Below are positions 22,251 through 30,966 of a DNA stretch of 57,819 nucleotides, piece by piece. Under the pieces are notes generated by a model that had not been told where the DNA came from, did not search any database, and saw nothing but the letters and a program-made list of their open reading frames with translations. This stretch comes from Sedimentisphaerales bacterium (GTDB lineage Bacteria; Planctomycetota; Phycisphaerae; Sedimentisphaerales; SG8-4), in NCBI GenBank assembly GCA_016928975.1, contig JAFGJR010000119.1:1-57819 (forward strand). Direction: 5' to 3'. Numbering within the stretch: the first letter of the stretch is position 1; every line of letters starts with the position of its first letter. The position numbers were made by a program, and so were the translations under genes.

Positions 22251-24266
22251 TTAAGAGTCCGCCACGTGCGGCGGTTTTCGCCGCGCGATCACGGCGGGCG
22301 TCATCTCCGTCTCCGGCGTAACCAATCGGCCTAGCAACCAGAACTCCCCCACCACGAGGGCCAGCGCCACCGGCATCATGGCGTACCCTCCGAAATCGTG
22401 AAACAGCTCTTCAACGGTCGGTCCTTCGAGTTTCGTGAAAACCACAGCGGTAATGGCCAGCCGCAGTGTGTTGCACAACAGCGCGATGGGCAGACTGGAA
22501 GCAAGAATGACCAGCTTCTCCCACCACGGGCGATTGACCAGCAGGACCACCAGGGCACTGATCACCAGGAAGGCCGTGACCATTCGCAGGCCGTTGCATG
22601 CCTCCGCCACGGCTACATTGGTCGTCCCGATCCCGATGACGTTGCCGTCCCGCGCGACGTCGTACCCGACCAGCTCCAGGCAAAACACCGCGGAATCCGT
22701 GGCCCAGCTCTGAAGAGGCAGGCTGATCTTCGCCTGAATGCGGTGCGGCCACGGAAGCATCAGGCACAGGAAGAGCAATACGGTGGCCACCTTTCGCAGA
22801 GCCGACCATCCAAACATCACAATGACGAGGGCCGTTACCGAAATCATCAGCGACAGCCTCTCCGCCGACCCATACATGAACCACAAACCGAAGAGTCTCA
22901 TGGCCAGAGCCAGCATGAAGACGGCCACGCCCCAGACGATCACTGGCTTGACCGGCACGGAAACCAGCTTGTCCCGACGCAACCACAGGACATAGGCCGC
23001 CAGGAAGGGGACCAGCAATCCGGCGGAGTATTCGTCGCTCCTTCGCCACTCCTTGAACAGGTCCATGACACTGGCCCAGTAGGACCAGAGAAATGCCGCC
23101 AGAAGAGCCACGCCACCGAAGATCCAGGCCGCGTGGTCCCGCAGAAGCGACGCCCACCCCGGCAGCCTCCCCGCGGGCTCGGCAGAATGCCCCCCGGCGG
23201 GTCTACCCAGCCTGAGCAGGCGCCTGCTCCAGCCCACGATTTTCACCACGTTGAGCACGCGAGCCACCACCTGCCGTTCCGCCAGGACAGCCTGGTCCGC
23301 GAGGATACTGCCATCTGGAATGACTGCGCTTCGTTCAGCGACGCACCCGCGAAGCTCACAGTCCGCTCCCACGGTGCAGTCGTTCCACAGGACGCTCTCC
23401 ACAACGACACTGTTCTCGCCGATTCTCGTTCCGCCGTCCAGAATGGCCGGCCCAACGACCACAGCGCCTCTGGCCAGATGCGCGCCCTCCGCAACCGCCA
23501 CGGGGCCGTAGATCCTCGCCTCGGAATCGTCGCTCGCACCGGTCGTCCTGATCGCCAACCGTTTGTTCGACCGTTCGCAGAGAGCATAGCCGTCGTCAGC
23601 AATTCGTTCGCTCCTGACGTACAGGGATATCGCACGGAGATACCCTGCCTGATCATGGAAATTCCCCACCGCTTGCGGCAGGACCACCGGCGTGACGATC
23701 CCGCCGGCTCGCAGGATGGCAGGGATCAGACCTTCTTTGATGTCGCAGTATCCGCCGGCGGGGATGAGCCTTAGCACGTCCGGCCGACAAAGATAGATTT
23801 CCGCCGAGGTCCCGTGCACGGACTCGCCCGATGGATCCGGATTGAACGCCACCGTCAGGTCAGCGCCACTGGCGGCATGCTTCTCCATCAGATCCCGAAT
23901 CGACGGCGGGCAAGCCATGCTGCCCGAGAACACCAGGATCAGGTCGCCCGGATCAGCCGTCACAGCGTCACGAAGACAACCGGCCGTGCCGTTGCTCAAC
24001 TCCTCGATCACCAATCTGACGGAAAGCCGCGGATCCCCCCGGATGGCGCCAATGGAGCAAGAGACATCAGCGCCGCAGCACAGGGCCACGTCCCTCACTC
24101 CCTCTGACGCGAGATGACATAACAGCCGCTCCAGGGCGGACTTGCCGGCAATCGGCCATAACGAGACGGGCAGACGCGCCGCGAGCGGACACCGTCCGAA
24201 GTCCTGTCTGCCGGCAAGGACCACCGTCCGGATGCGAGTCTCGTCAAATCCCGCTGTCTCAGTCAT
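22251..24266 (-). CDS. Exosortase fused to degenerate nucleotidyltransferase and hexapeptide-repeat domain
   Basis: This is a 671-residue protein. Residues about 375-645 are a multi-helix exosortase with the catalytic triad visible: Cys557 in EACNGLR, Arg602 in CNTLRLA, His623 in FHDFGGY. It cleaves and relocates CTERM proteins at the inner membrane. Residues 12-235 have a nucleotidyltransferase layout (VVLAGRQDFGRCPLAARLP, WPIAGKSALERLL, EELSNGTAG), but the GGxGTR loop is disrupted, the active-site Lys of the PK motif is missing, and the metal-binding NGD reads SGS. Residues 250-332 are hexapeptide beta-helix repeats. Exosortases normally lack this module. The ATG at 24266, with GAGAAGG upstream, is chosen over the open-frame start at 24443. 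It leads a four-gene operon. Confidence 0.88.
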   Translation of the reverse strand: MTETAGFDETRIRTVVLAGRQDFGRCPLAARLPVSLWPIAGKSALERLLCHLASEGVRDVALCCGADVSCSIGAIRGDPRLSVRLVIEELSNGTAGCLRDAVTADPGDLILVFSGSMACPPSIRDLMEKHAASGADLTVAFNPDPSGESVHGTSAEIYLCRPDVLRLIPAGGYCDIKEGLIPAILRAGGIVTPVVLPQAVGNFHDQAGYLRAISLYVRSERIADDGYALCERSNKRLAIRTTGASDDSEARIYGPVAVAEGAHLARGAVVVGPAILDGGTRIGENSVVVESVLWNDCTVGADCELRGCVAERSAVIPDGSILADQAVLAERQVVARVLNVVKIVGWSRRLLRLGRPAGGHSAEPAGRLPGWASLLRDHAAWIFGGVALLAAFLWSYWASVMDLFKEWRRSDEYSAGLLVPFLAAYVLWLRRDKLVSVPVKPVIVWGVAVFMLALAMRLFGLWFMYGSAERLSLMISVTALVIVMFGWSALRKVATVLLFLCLMLPWPHRIQAKISLPLQSWATDSAVFCLELVGYDVARDGNVIGIGTTNVAVAEACNGLRMVTAFLVISALVVLLVNRPWWEKLVILASSLPIALLCNTLRLAITAVVFTKLEGPTVEELFHDFGGYAMMPVALALVVGEFWLLGRLVTPETEMTPAVIARRKPPHVADS

Positions 24267-24819
24267 CCGCCTTCTCGATTCAAAACCTGCGCCGATCCCG
24301 TCCGTGGACACCGCAATCCCTGCCTGGTAGTCCCGAATCCGTCCCGACCATTGCGCCACCGGCACCAATATGGACGCTCTGGGACAGCCTTCGACACAGA
24401 CCCTCTGCCCAGTACGTACTGTTCCGCGTGGCGCACACCACACAACAATCTATGCGGATCGCCAAACCGATACGACCAGCCCACCAGGGTCCTTTATCGG
24501 CAAGGCCCGACAGCGGCTTTCGGCGATTCTGCAGGTGTAATCACCCCCCGGGGGACCGCAGACAGTCTCGTGCGGCCTTTCATCCTTTGATGATTCCCAC
24601 CCTTGTTTCCCATTTCTCTCCGAACAGCCATTCGCTGCCGTGGAGAACACTCTCAATCTACCCCCCTCCAGGCCTCGATGCAAGAAAAAAATGGCCCTGC
24701 TCCGTCAGTGCCGCCTCCTCGGGACCGCCGGCTCCAGGTGCCCCAGGATGCAGGGAGATGGCATTATAGGACTCATTGTTGCCTGCGATCGTCTATGCGC
24801 AGTCGATCATCGCCCGGGG
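24267..24819. other. Noncoding leader region upstream of the exosortase operon
   Basis: About 550 bases lie between the end of the AlgD-like gene and the exosortase-fusion start. TATAAT on the minus strand (24768-24763) is the only good -10-like hexamer and has no matching -35. If used, the leader would be close to 490 bases. A C/G palindrome lies near 24545-24556. No RNA family was recognised, and the ORF extension to 24443 lacks conserved sequence. Confidence 0.4.
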
Positions 24820-26145
24820 TCACCAGCCGATGCCTTCATACCGGGCCGCGTCACTGCGACGATCCGCGATTCTGGCCAGATCCACGATGACTTGCCCGTT
24901 CTTGACCTGTTCCACAATGGCCCGCAATGCCGGCGCTTGCTTGCCGACGACAATGACCTGCCCATGCTCCAGGACCCGCTGTGGGTCTCCCGTCAGCAAG
25001 GGTGCAATATGAGGAATGCGGTTGAGAATGTAGTCCCGATTCGCGCCCGTCAGATCTTGCAGGCGAACGTTCTCATCGTAGATGAGGACGTCATAACCCT
25101 TGCCCAACAGACGTTCGACGAGCTCCACCATAGGGCTTTCCCGCAGGTCGTCCGTCCCCGGCTTGAAGCTCAATCCGAGAATCCCGATTCTGCGATGGCC
25201 GAACCTGGTAATCATGCGGAATGCCTGCACGATCTGCCGCTCATTGCTCGCAAGAATCGAGCCAAGCACGGGCGAATCCACATCAAGCGTTCGCGCCTTG
25301 TAGGTCAGCGCTCGCACATCCTTGGGCAGACACGACCCCCCAAATGCAAAGCCCGGCTGGAGATAGCACGAGGACAGGTTCAGCTTCGTGTCCCGGCAGA
25401 AGATGTCCATCACTTCGTGGCTGTCCAGTCCCAGGGCCTTGCACAGGCCGCCGATCTCGTTGGCAAAACAGATCTTCAGGGCGTGCCAGACGTTGTCCAC
25501 GTACTTGACCATCTCCGCCGTCTCCACGCTCGTGCGGATCATCGGCGCATCGAGCCTCTCATACAGGCAAGCGACGGTATCCCCACTGCGGGCGTCAATC
25601 TGCCCGATCACGATCTTCGGCGGATGATCGAAATCGGAAACGGCGCTGCCCTCTCGCAGGAACTCGGGATTGTTGCACACGCCGAAGTCCGTCCCCGCGC
25701 GTTTGCCCGAACCGTCCTCCAGGACAGGCATAATGATGCCCCGCATCGAGCCCGGCAACACCGTGCTTCGACAGACGACGACGTGAAACTCGCTTTTGTC
25801 GCGGAGGGCTCTGCCGATCTGCTCCGACACCCGCCGAACGTACTTCAGGTCGAGATCGCCGTTGAGCTGGCTCGGCGTTCCTACGCAGATCATCGACAGG
25901 TCCGTTTTTGCCACGGCCTCGTCGGCGTCCAGCGTCGCACGCAACGTCCCCTTGCGCACGGCCTCCCAGACAATCTCCGGGGTATCGGCTTCCATGATGG
26001 GCGATCTGCCGGCGTTGACCGCCTCCACCTTCGCGGCGTTCGTGTCCACACCGACTACCGTGTGGCCGTCCCTCGCCAGGCAGCCGGCGGTCACCACCCC
26101 CACATAACCCAATCCGAAGACGCTGATCCTGCTCATGTCACCCAT
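24820..26145 (-). CDS. UDP-glucose/GDP-mannose dehydrogenase family protein (AlgD-like)
   Basis: This enzyme oxidises the C6 of a nucleotide sugar to a uronic acid in two NAD-dependent steps. The 441-residue protein has the NAD-binding FGLGYVGVVTAG (residues 10-21), VCNNPEFLREGSAVSDF (156-172), the catalytic Cys272 in PGFAFGGSCLPKD, and a C-terminal Rossmann domain starting GILGLSFKPGTDDLRESP. The FAFGGSCLPKD form and the NLSSCYLQPGFAF context favour GDP-mannose 6-dehydrogenase over UDP-glucose dehydrogenase, but both are possible. It is the last gene of the minus-strand glycan operon, 25 bases after pssE. ATGs at 26145 and 26136 are both plausible. Confidence 0.9.
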   Translation of the reverse strand: MGDMSRISVFGLGYVGVVTAGCLARDGHTVVGVDTNAAKVEAVNAGRSPIMEADTPEIVWEAVRKGTLRATLDADEAVAKTDLSMICVGTPSQLNGDLDLKYVRRVSEQIGRALRDKSEFHVVVCRSTVLPGSMRGIIMPVLEDGSGKRAGTDFGVCNNPEFLREGSAVSDFDHPPKIVIGQIDARSGDTVACLYERLDAPMIRTSVETAEMVKYVDNVWHALKICFANEIGGLCKALGLDSHEVMDIFCRDTKLNLSSCYLQPGFAFGGSCLPKDVRALTYKARTLDVDSPVLGSILASNERQIVQAFRMITRFGHRRIGILGLSFKPGTDDLRESPMVELVERLLGKGYDVLIYDENVRLQDLTGANRDYILNRIPHIAPLLTGDPQRVLEHGQVIVVGKQAPALRAIVEQVKNGQVIVDLARIADRRSDAARYEGIGW

Positions 26146-26170
26146 CGCGACGGGAATGACCGTCTCTCCC

Positions 26171-26647
26171 TCAGACCTGTCCCAGAAACGCGTCGATGCG
26201 GCCGGCGACGGCGCCGGGATCGACCTTGCGGGGCCGGGGCACGAAGGACGCCAGTCGCCCGATCTTGTCCGGCAGCTCCGTCTCGTCCCGGGCCAGCAGA
26301 ATGTGCCCGAGGGCCTCGAACTTGATCGCCAGCACTACCTGGTGATCGTTGACGACCTCGCCGTACTTCTTGCGACGGGGCATCGCCAGCAGCGGCTTGG
26401 AGTTCTCCAGAGCCATCGTGATCGTGCCCATCCCCGCGTGACCGATGATCGCGGAGGCCTCCAGGAAACTCCGGTCGAAGGCGCCTTTGTCCATAGAGGC
26501 CACGGCCTCGAAATGGCGCGGCCGGTACTTGCTGTCTCCGATCTGGGCCAGGACCGGCTCACGAATCAACCCGCGGTCGCACAGGTCATCGACGGCCTTC
26601 ACCAAACGATCGAACGGAAACTGCGTCCCCACGGTCAACAAAATCAT
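26171..26647 (-). CDS. PssE/Alg13-like glycosyltransferase catalytic subunit
   Basis: This 158-residue protein matches the C-terminal half of GT28-type glycosyltransferases: MILLTVGTQFPFDRLVKAVD at the start, then SAIIGHAGMGTITMALENSKPLLAMPRR, the donor-binding loop region, and NDHQVVLAIKFEALGHI. Family knowledge: PssE (like eukaryotic Alg13) carries the donor-binding half and works only with PssD (Alg14-like). The ATG at 26647 overlaps the pssD stop as ATGA, so the pair is translationally coupled. An upstream extension to 26830 is rejected. Confidence 0.85.
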   Translation of the reverse strand: MILLTVGTQFPFDRLVKAVDDLCDRGLIREPVLAQIGDSKYRPRHFEAVASMDKGAFDRSFLEASAIIGHAGMGTITMALENSKPLLAMPRRKKYGEVVNDHQVVLAIKFEALGHILLARDETELPDKIGRLASFVPRPRKVDPGAVAGRIDAFLGQV

Positions 26648-27105
26648 ATGATTGCACCCACGTATTCGACGCCACGATATTTCCGGGCCAGTTCCGGCCA
26701 TTGCACCAGGAACAGGTCGGCCATCGGCCGGACCATCCGCCCCGACAACGAGATTCGCTCCACGTTCGTGATACTGTCCACCCAGACGACCTTCGCGCCG
26801 AGAAGCTTGGCCAGAAGACAACAGAGGCACGGCGGCGCTGCTCCGGTGCTGATGATCACGTCGGGCCTCTCCCGAAACACGATCCGAATGCAGCGGACCA
26901 AGACCCCGAGCACGCGAAGCATATGTTCACGATTGCATTCTCCGACCACGTGCACCCGGCCGAGGGAGGTGAGTTTCGCGCGCACCGCTTCCGATGTCGT
27001 CACGACGAATACATCGTGCCCGTTGGCGCAGCCCGCGACCTTGAGCAACTGGCTCAGGTGTCCCCCAGCCGAGGCGGCCAGGCATATCTTCAAGCGATTC
27101 GACAT
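26644..27105 (-). CDS. PssD/Alg14-like glycosyltransferase membrane subunit
   Basis: This 153-residue protein begins with SNRLKICLAASAGGHLSQLL, the GGHxxQ start typical of Alg14/PssD proteins. It continues with VTTSEAVRAKL, PDVIISTGAAPPCLCCLLAKLLGAKVVWVDSITNVERISLSGRM (region about 85-128) and an end resembling the Alg14 family. Role: membrane-anchored half of a two-subunit glycosyltransferase that adds a sugar, often a uronic acid or hexose, to a lipid-linked glycan. The ATG at 27105 lies 2 bases after the upstream amidotransferase stop. The catalytic half follows immediately. Confidence 0.85.
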   Translation of the reverse strand: MSNRLKICLAASAGGHLSQLLKVAGCANGHDVFVVTTSEAVRAKLTSLGRVHVVGECNREHMLRVLGVLVRCIRIVFRERPDVIISTGAAPPCLCCLLAKLLGAKVVWVDSITNVERISLSGRMVRPMADLFLVQWPELARKYRGVEYVGAII

Positions 27106-27107
27106 GG

Positions 27108-29012
27108 TCACGATCCGCAGCAAGTGGCGCGGGCAAAGCGATGGTTCGCCGCCGACACCGGGTGATCCGCAAACAGGTCGCTCCAGACCGACAATCCGAG
27201 CAGGGTCCAGATTTGCAGCCAGTTGTCTTTCCGTCCGGAGCAATGATCGTCCAGGACCTTCTGAAGCTGCGTCCGGCTCAGAAGCTGCGCCATCAGGCCG
27301 TCCTTCGTACAGATCCGGTCATAACACAGCTCCCGCAGCCGGCCCCGGAACCATTGGGCCAGAGGCAACCGAAAGCCCACTTTCCTCCGGCAGACCACCT
27401 CTCGCGGCAGATACTTCAGGGCAATCTGCTTCACGACGTACTTTCGCGCAAACCCACGTACCTTCATCTGTCGCGGCAAGGTGAAGGCATACTCCACCAG
27501 CTCGTGGTCGAGGAACGGGACCCGCCCTTCCACGGAGGCGCCCATCGTCATGCGGTCGCCGCGATCCAGGAGGTTGTCCGGCAGCCACAATTTGCAGTCC
27601 GTGTATAGCATCGCGTCGAGGGAGGCCGCTCCGTCCGCGCGCTCCACATACTCGCCCGTGGGGCTCGGCCAACGATCGTTCGCCGGCATGAGCAACGACT
27701 TCTCCTGCGTAGTGAACGGCGAGAACCACTGGGCCCATCGCTCGACGCGGTCGGCGAGGCAAAGACTCGTCAGCGCCACTTCCATGCGCCGGAATTTGCC
27801 GGGCAGAATCGAGCCGATCCGCCGGCCCATCTGGCCGGGCAGAGAGCTCACGAGCGGCGCAAAACGGTCATACGCATATTTCGGATAGCCGCCAAACAGC
27901 TCGTCGCTGCCCTCGCCGGAGAGAAGGACTTTCACGTCGCGCCTCGCCATTTTGGAGAGCAGGTACAGAGGAACGTCCGCCGGCTCACTCAACGGACTGT
28001 CACGAATCCACGTCAGCTTCTCGAGGTGATCCGCGAAACAGTCCTCTTCGAGAACCAGCTCATGGTGATCGGTCTTGTACCGGTCCGCCACGATTTTGGC
28101 ATAGGGCAATTCCGAGGAGGCGAAATCACGAAAACCGACGGAGTAGGTGCGCACCGGCGCATCGGTCAGCCGGCTCATCAGGGCAACGATCAAGCTGGAG
28201 TCGACGCCGCCGCTGAGGAAGGCGCCAAGGGGCACGTCGCTGATCAGCCGGCGCTTCACGGAAGTCGTCAGAACCGATTCCACGTGGTCCTGCATTTGCT
28301 CGAAGCTCTCCGCACGCCGCGAGAGATCGGCCTTGGGCCGCAACGGAATATCCCAGTACGCCCGGCATTGCACGCCTTTGTCCGTCACCACGACGAGGTG
28401 ACCCGGCCTGACTTTGATGATGTTCTCGAACAGTGTCGCCGGCGAGGGCACGGAGCGATACGTCAGGTACTGCCAGATCCCTTCCCGGCTCGGACGCAAA
28501 GGGATTTCCGGATGCTGGAAGAACGCTTTTGTTTCCGAGGCAAAGACGAAGTCGTTGCCGTGCCGGCAGTAGTACAACGGCTTGATGCCCATGCGATCAC
28601 GGGCCATGAACAACTGCCGACGTTTCTTGTCCCAGATCGCGAAGGCAAACATGCCGATCAGGTGATGCACCATCTCGGGGCCGTGTTCCTCGTAAAGGTG
28701 GACGAGCGTCTCCGTGTCGCCCTGGGTCCGCAGGCGATGCCCTCTGGCCGCCAGCTCCTCGCGCAGCTCGCGGTAGTTGTAGATCTCGCCATTGAACGTG
28801 ACCCAGACGCTCTCATCCTCGTTGGCCAACGGCTGGCGGCTGCCAGCCACGTCGATGATGCTCAGGCGCACGTGGCCGAGCGCGACGTGTCTGTCCACGA
28901 ACACGCCGTCACCGTCCGGGCCGCGATGGCGCATCACGCCGATCATGTCCTCGACGATCCGCCGGTCGGGCCGGTCGATGCTACAGTTGACTATGCCTGC
29001 AATGCCACACAT
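27108..29012 (-). CDS. asnB: Asparagine synthase-like amidotransferase, exosortase-system associated
   Basis: This 634-residue protein has an N-terminal class II glutamine amidotransferase domain, with nucleophile Cys2 directly after Met, RHRGPDGDG at 29-37 and FNGEIYNYRELR at 73-84. A synthetase domain follows with the ATP-pyrophosphatase loop SGGVDSS (267-273). The size and location fit the amidotransferase that accompanies exosortase/exopolysaccharide loci, where it probably amidates a sugar acid; standard asparagine synthesis cannot be excluded. In the same operon an AlgD-like enzyme makes a uronic acid, a possible substrate (inference). It lies between a GT2 gene and pssD, with short gaps on both sides. 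Confidence 0.88.
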   Translation of the reverse strand: MCGIAGIVNCSIDRPDRRIVEDMIGVMRHRGPDGDGVFVDRHVALGHVRLSIIDVAGSRQPLANEDESVWVTFNGEIYNYRELREELAARGHRLRTQGDTETLVHLYEEHGPEMVHHLIGMFAFAIWDKKRRQLFMARDRMGIKPLYYCRHGNDFVFASETKAFFQHPEIPLRPSREGIWQYLTYRSVPSPATLFENIIKVRPGHLVVVTDKGVQCRAYWDIPLRPKADLSRRAESFEQMQDHVESVLTTSVKRRLISDVPLGAFLSGGVDSSLIVALMSRLTDAPVRTYSVGFRDFASSELPYAKIVADRYKTDHHELVLEEDCFADHLEKLTWIRDSPLSEPADVPLYLLSKMARRDVKVLLSGEGSDELFGGYPKYAYDRFAPLVSSLPGQMGRRIGSILPGKFRRMEVALTSLCLADRVERWAQWFSPFTTQEKSLLMPANDRWPSPTGEYVERADGAASLDAMLYTDCKLWLPDNLLDRGDRMTMGASVEGRVPFLDHELVEYAFTLPRQMKVRGFARKYVVKQIALKYLPREVVCRRKVGFRLPLAQWFRGRLRELCYDRICTKDGLMAQLLSRTQLQKVLDDHCSGRKDNWLQIWTLLGLSVWSDLFADHPVSAANHRFARATCCGS

Positions 29013-29028
29013 GAGACTGCGTTCCGGA

Positions 29029-30033
29029 TCATTTCCATGCGTCGGGTTGCGCGGGTTGCCACAGTGGCGGCCCGATGCCCACGCTCGCCAACAGACGTTT
29101 CATCTGCTCTTTTCGCACGTATCGTCCTGCATCGTGAGGGATCTGCCGCGGCTCTCTTGCCACGTACCCGTACGTGAAACCAAACAGCCGCGCGAGTCCT
29201 GCCAACACGTACGGCTTCTCCTTGACACAGCGTCGCAGCGATTTGGCGAGCATGAAGAGTGGGTGCGATGCAAGGCAGTAATCGCTCAGGCCCTGGCGAA
29301 ACCGCGCGCGGAGCACCTTTCCGCCATCGCCCTTCCCTATTGGCCTTCGATGAACGACCCGGATCTGGGGAAACGACCAGGTCTGCCAGCCATTCATCCG
29401 GGCCATGATCTCCGTGCACGTGTCCTCGCCTCCGTTTCGGCACGGGATGTACCCGCCGATCTTCTCATAGCAGGCCCGGCGAAACACCTGCAACGCCTTT
29501 GGTGTGGACCATCGGTCGATTGCGGCCTCCACCATCCGCCCGCCGATCTCTTCCAAATACGTCCCGGTGGCGATGCCCAGCTCACGATTGGCGTCGAACT
29601 GCCTTATGATCCGCTCATAGTAGTCGGGACACAAAACGATGTCCGCGTCGAGGATCGCCAGGTAATCGAAGCTCAAGCCTTTCAGCCGTTCGTAGCCCTG
29701 GAGAATCGCGTACACGTTGCTGCCATAGTACGTCTCGTCGGGCCGGCGCACCCGGTGACCGCACTCCATCCAGGGGAACCGTGCCGTATACTGGTTGATG
29801 ATTGCCGCCGTCTCGTCGGTAGACCCGTCGTCCACAATGACCCATCTCAGGGGCAACACCGTTTGAGCGAGGACGCTCTCGATCGTCTGCGCGATCAACG
29901 CGGCCTCATTGTAGGCAGGGGTGATCAGGACGTAGGTGTTGCCGGCCTTGGCGTCGTGGCCGTTTTGCACGGATGTTCTGTCCTCGTCTGCTCTCACCTG
30001 CAACTCCGTATGCATAGGGCTATTACGTGCCAT
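29029..30033 (-). CDS. Family 2 glycosyltransferase
   Basis: This 334-residue GT-A enzyme has YVLITPAYNEAALIAQTIESVL (region 34-55), WVIVDDGSTDET, the metal-binding YLAILDADIVL (DxD-like) and the acceptor-side GGEDTCTEIMARM with the ED motif. The protein is soluble or membrane-associated, and the donor and acceptor are unknown. GAGGAGG lies immediately before the ATG at 30033, which is closer than usual, so an internal start near 30015 is possible. It overlaps the next upstream GT2 gene by 11 bases in the glycan operon. Confidence 0.88.
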   Translation of the reverse strand: MARNSPMHTELQVRADEDRTSVQNGHDAKAGNTYVLITPAYNEAALIAQTIESVLAQTVLPLRWVIVDDGSTDETAAIINQYTARFPWMECGHRVRRPDETYYGSNVYAILQGYERLKGLSFDYLAILDADIVLCPDYYERIIRQFDANRELGIATGTYLEEIGGRMVEAAIDRWSTPKALQVFRRACYEKIGGYIPCRNGGEDTCTEIMARMNGWQTWSFPQIRVVHRRPIGKGDGGKVLRARFRQGLSDYCLASHPLFMLAKSLRRCVKEKPYVLAGLARLFGFTYGYVAREPRQIPHDAGRYVRKEQMKRLLASVGIGPPLWQPAQPDAWK

Positions 30034-30949
30034 CCTCCTCGCAAGGGTCCTGGGGCACCGTCTCCATGGGCCCCTCAGGTCGATGGCTCCACATCCGGCC
30101 CACGGCCGCCTTTGCCACCCAGTACGGCACCCTCGTCAAGTAGAACAGGCTGAGCAGAGTCCAGGCGGCGCCTTGCGACAGAAGACTCGTGTGCTTCTTG
30201 AAGTACAGCAGCGTGCTTTTTCGCCATGCCGCGATCATTCGCGGCTTGATCTGGTCGCTGCTGGCCCCCCCCAGATGAATGATCTGCGCCTCGGGCGTGA
30301 ACAGTCGCTTGTAGCCGGCCTGACAGAACCGGTAGCACCAGTCCGCCTCCTCCGCGTACATGAAGAACTGCTCGTCCATCAAGCCCACCCGGTCAATCGC
30401 GTCCCGGCGGACCAGCATGAAACACCCCGTGACGACGTCCACCTCGCGCGCGTCGTCCCGGTCCCACCACGTCATACGCGCGCGACCCCAGAACCGGCTG
30501 CGTGGGAAGACCTTATACAGGTACGTGATCCACAGCACGAGATTCAACACGGACGGGAACATGAAACAGGTGATCTGGAGCGAGCGGTCCGCGTTCAGTG
30601 TGCGACACCCAACGACGCCGGCCTCAAGATGACCGTCAGCGAATCGGACGGCGCGCTGAATCGCGTCGTCCAGGACGATCGTGTCGCTGTTCAGCAAGAG
30701 CACGTACCGGCCTTGCGCGATGCGCATGCCCTGGTTGTTGGCGGCGGCAAAGCCCTTGTTCTCCGTATTCTCAATCAAGCGCACTGGAGGGAACTCACGC
30801 CGGATCATGTCGGCCGACCCGTCGGAGGATGCATTGTCGACGACGATCACCTCGAAGATGATGTCCTCCGTGCGCGTGTAGACCGACTTCAGACAGTCAC
30901 GCAGTATGTCTCGCGTATTCCAGTTGACGATGATGATAGAGACATCCAT
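30023..30949 (-). CDS. Family 2 glycosyltransferase, rhamnosyltransferase-like (WbbL type)
   Basis: This 308-residue protein starts MDVSIIIVNWNTRDIL, with VIVVDNASSDGSADMI and NKGFAAANNQGMRIAQGRYVLLLNSDT typical of WbbL-like rhamnosyltransferases (regions about 30-85). GCFMLVRRDAIDRVGLMDEQFFMYAEEADWCYR supplies the acceptor-side motif. dTDP-rhamnose would be provided by the rfb operon at 38059-41159 (inference). The open frame runs upstream to 31174, but conserved sequence begins at the ATG at 30949, 17 bases after the fucosyltransferase-like gene. It ends 11 bases inside the downstream GT2 gene. Confidence 0.87.
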   Translation of the reverse strand: MDVSIIIVNWNTRDILRDCLKSVYTRTEDIIFEVIVVDNASSDGSADMIRREFPPVRLIENTENKGFAAANNQGMRIAQGRYVLLLNSDTIVLDDAIQRAVRFADGHLEAGVVGCRTLNADRSLQITCFMFPSVLNLVLWITYLYKVFPRSRFWGRARMTWWDRDDAREVDVVTGCFMLVRRDAIDRVGLMDEQFFMYAEEADWCYRFCQAGYKRLFTPEAQIIHLGGASSDQIKPRMIAAWRKSTLLYFKKHTSLLSQGAAWTLLSLFYLTRVPYWVAKAAVGRMWSHRPEGPMETVPQDPCEEDGT

Positions 30950-30966
30950 CCCGCGATGATTCCTCG

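Noticed and set aside
24267..24443. Extended N terminus of the exosortase fusion
   Set aside because: Non-conserved, Arg/Cys-rich translation; a ribosome site and the first conserved residues support 24266.
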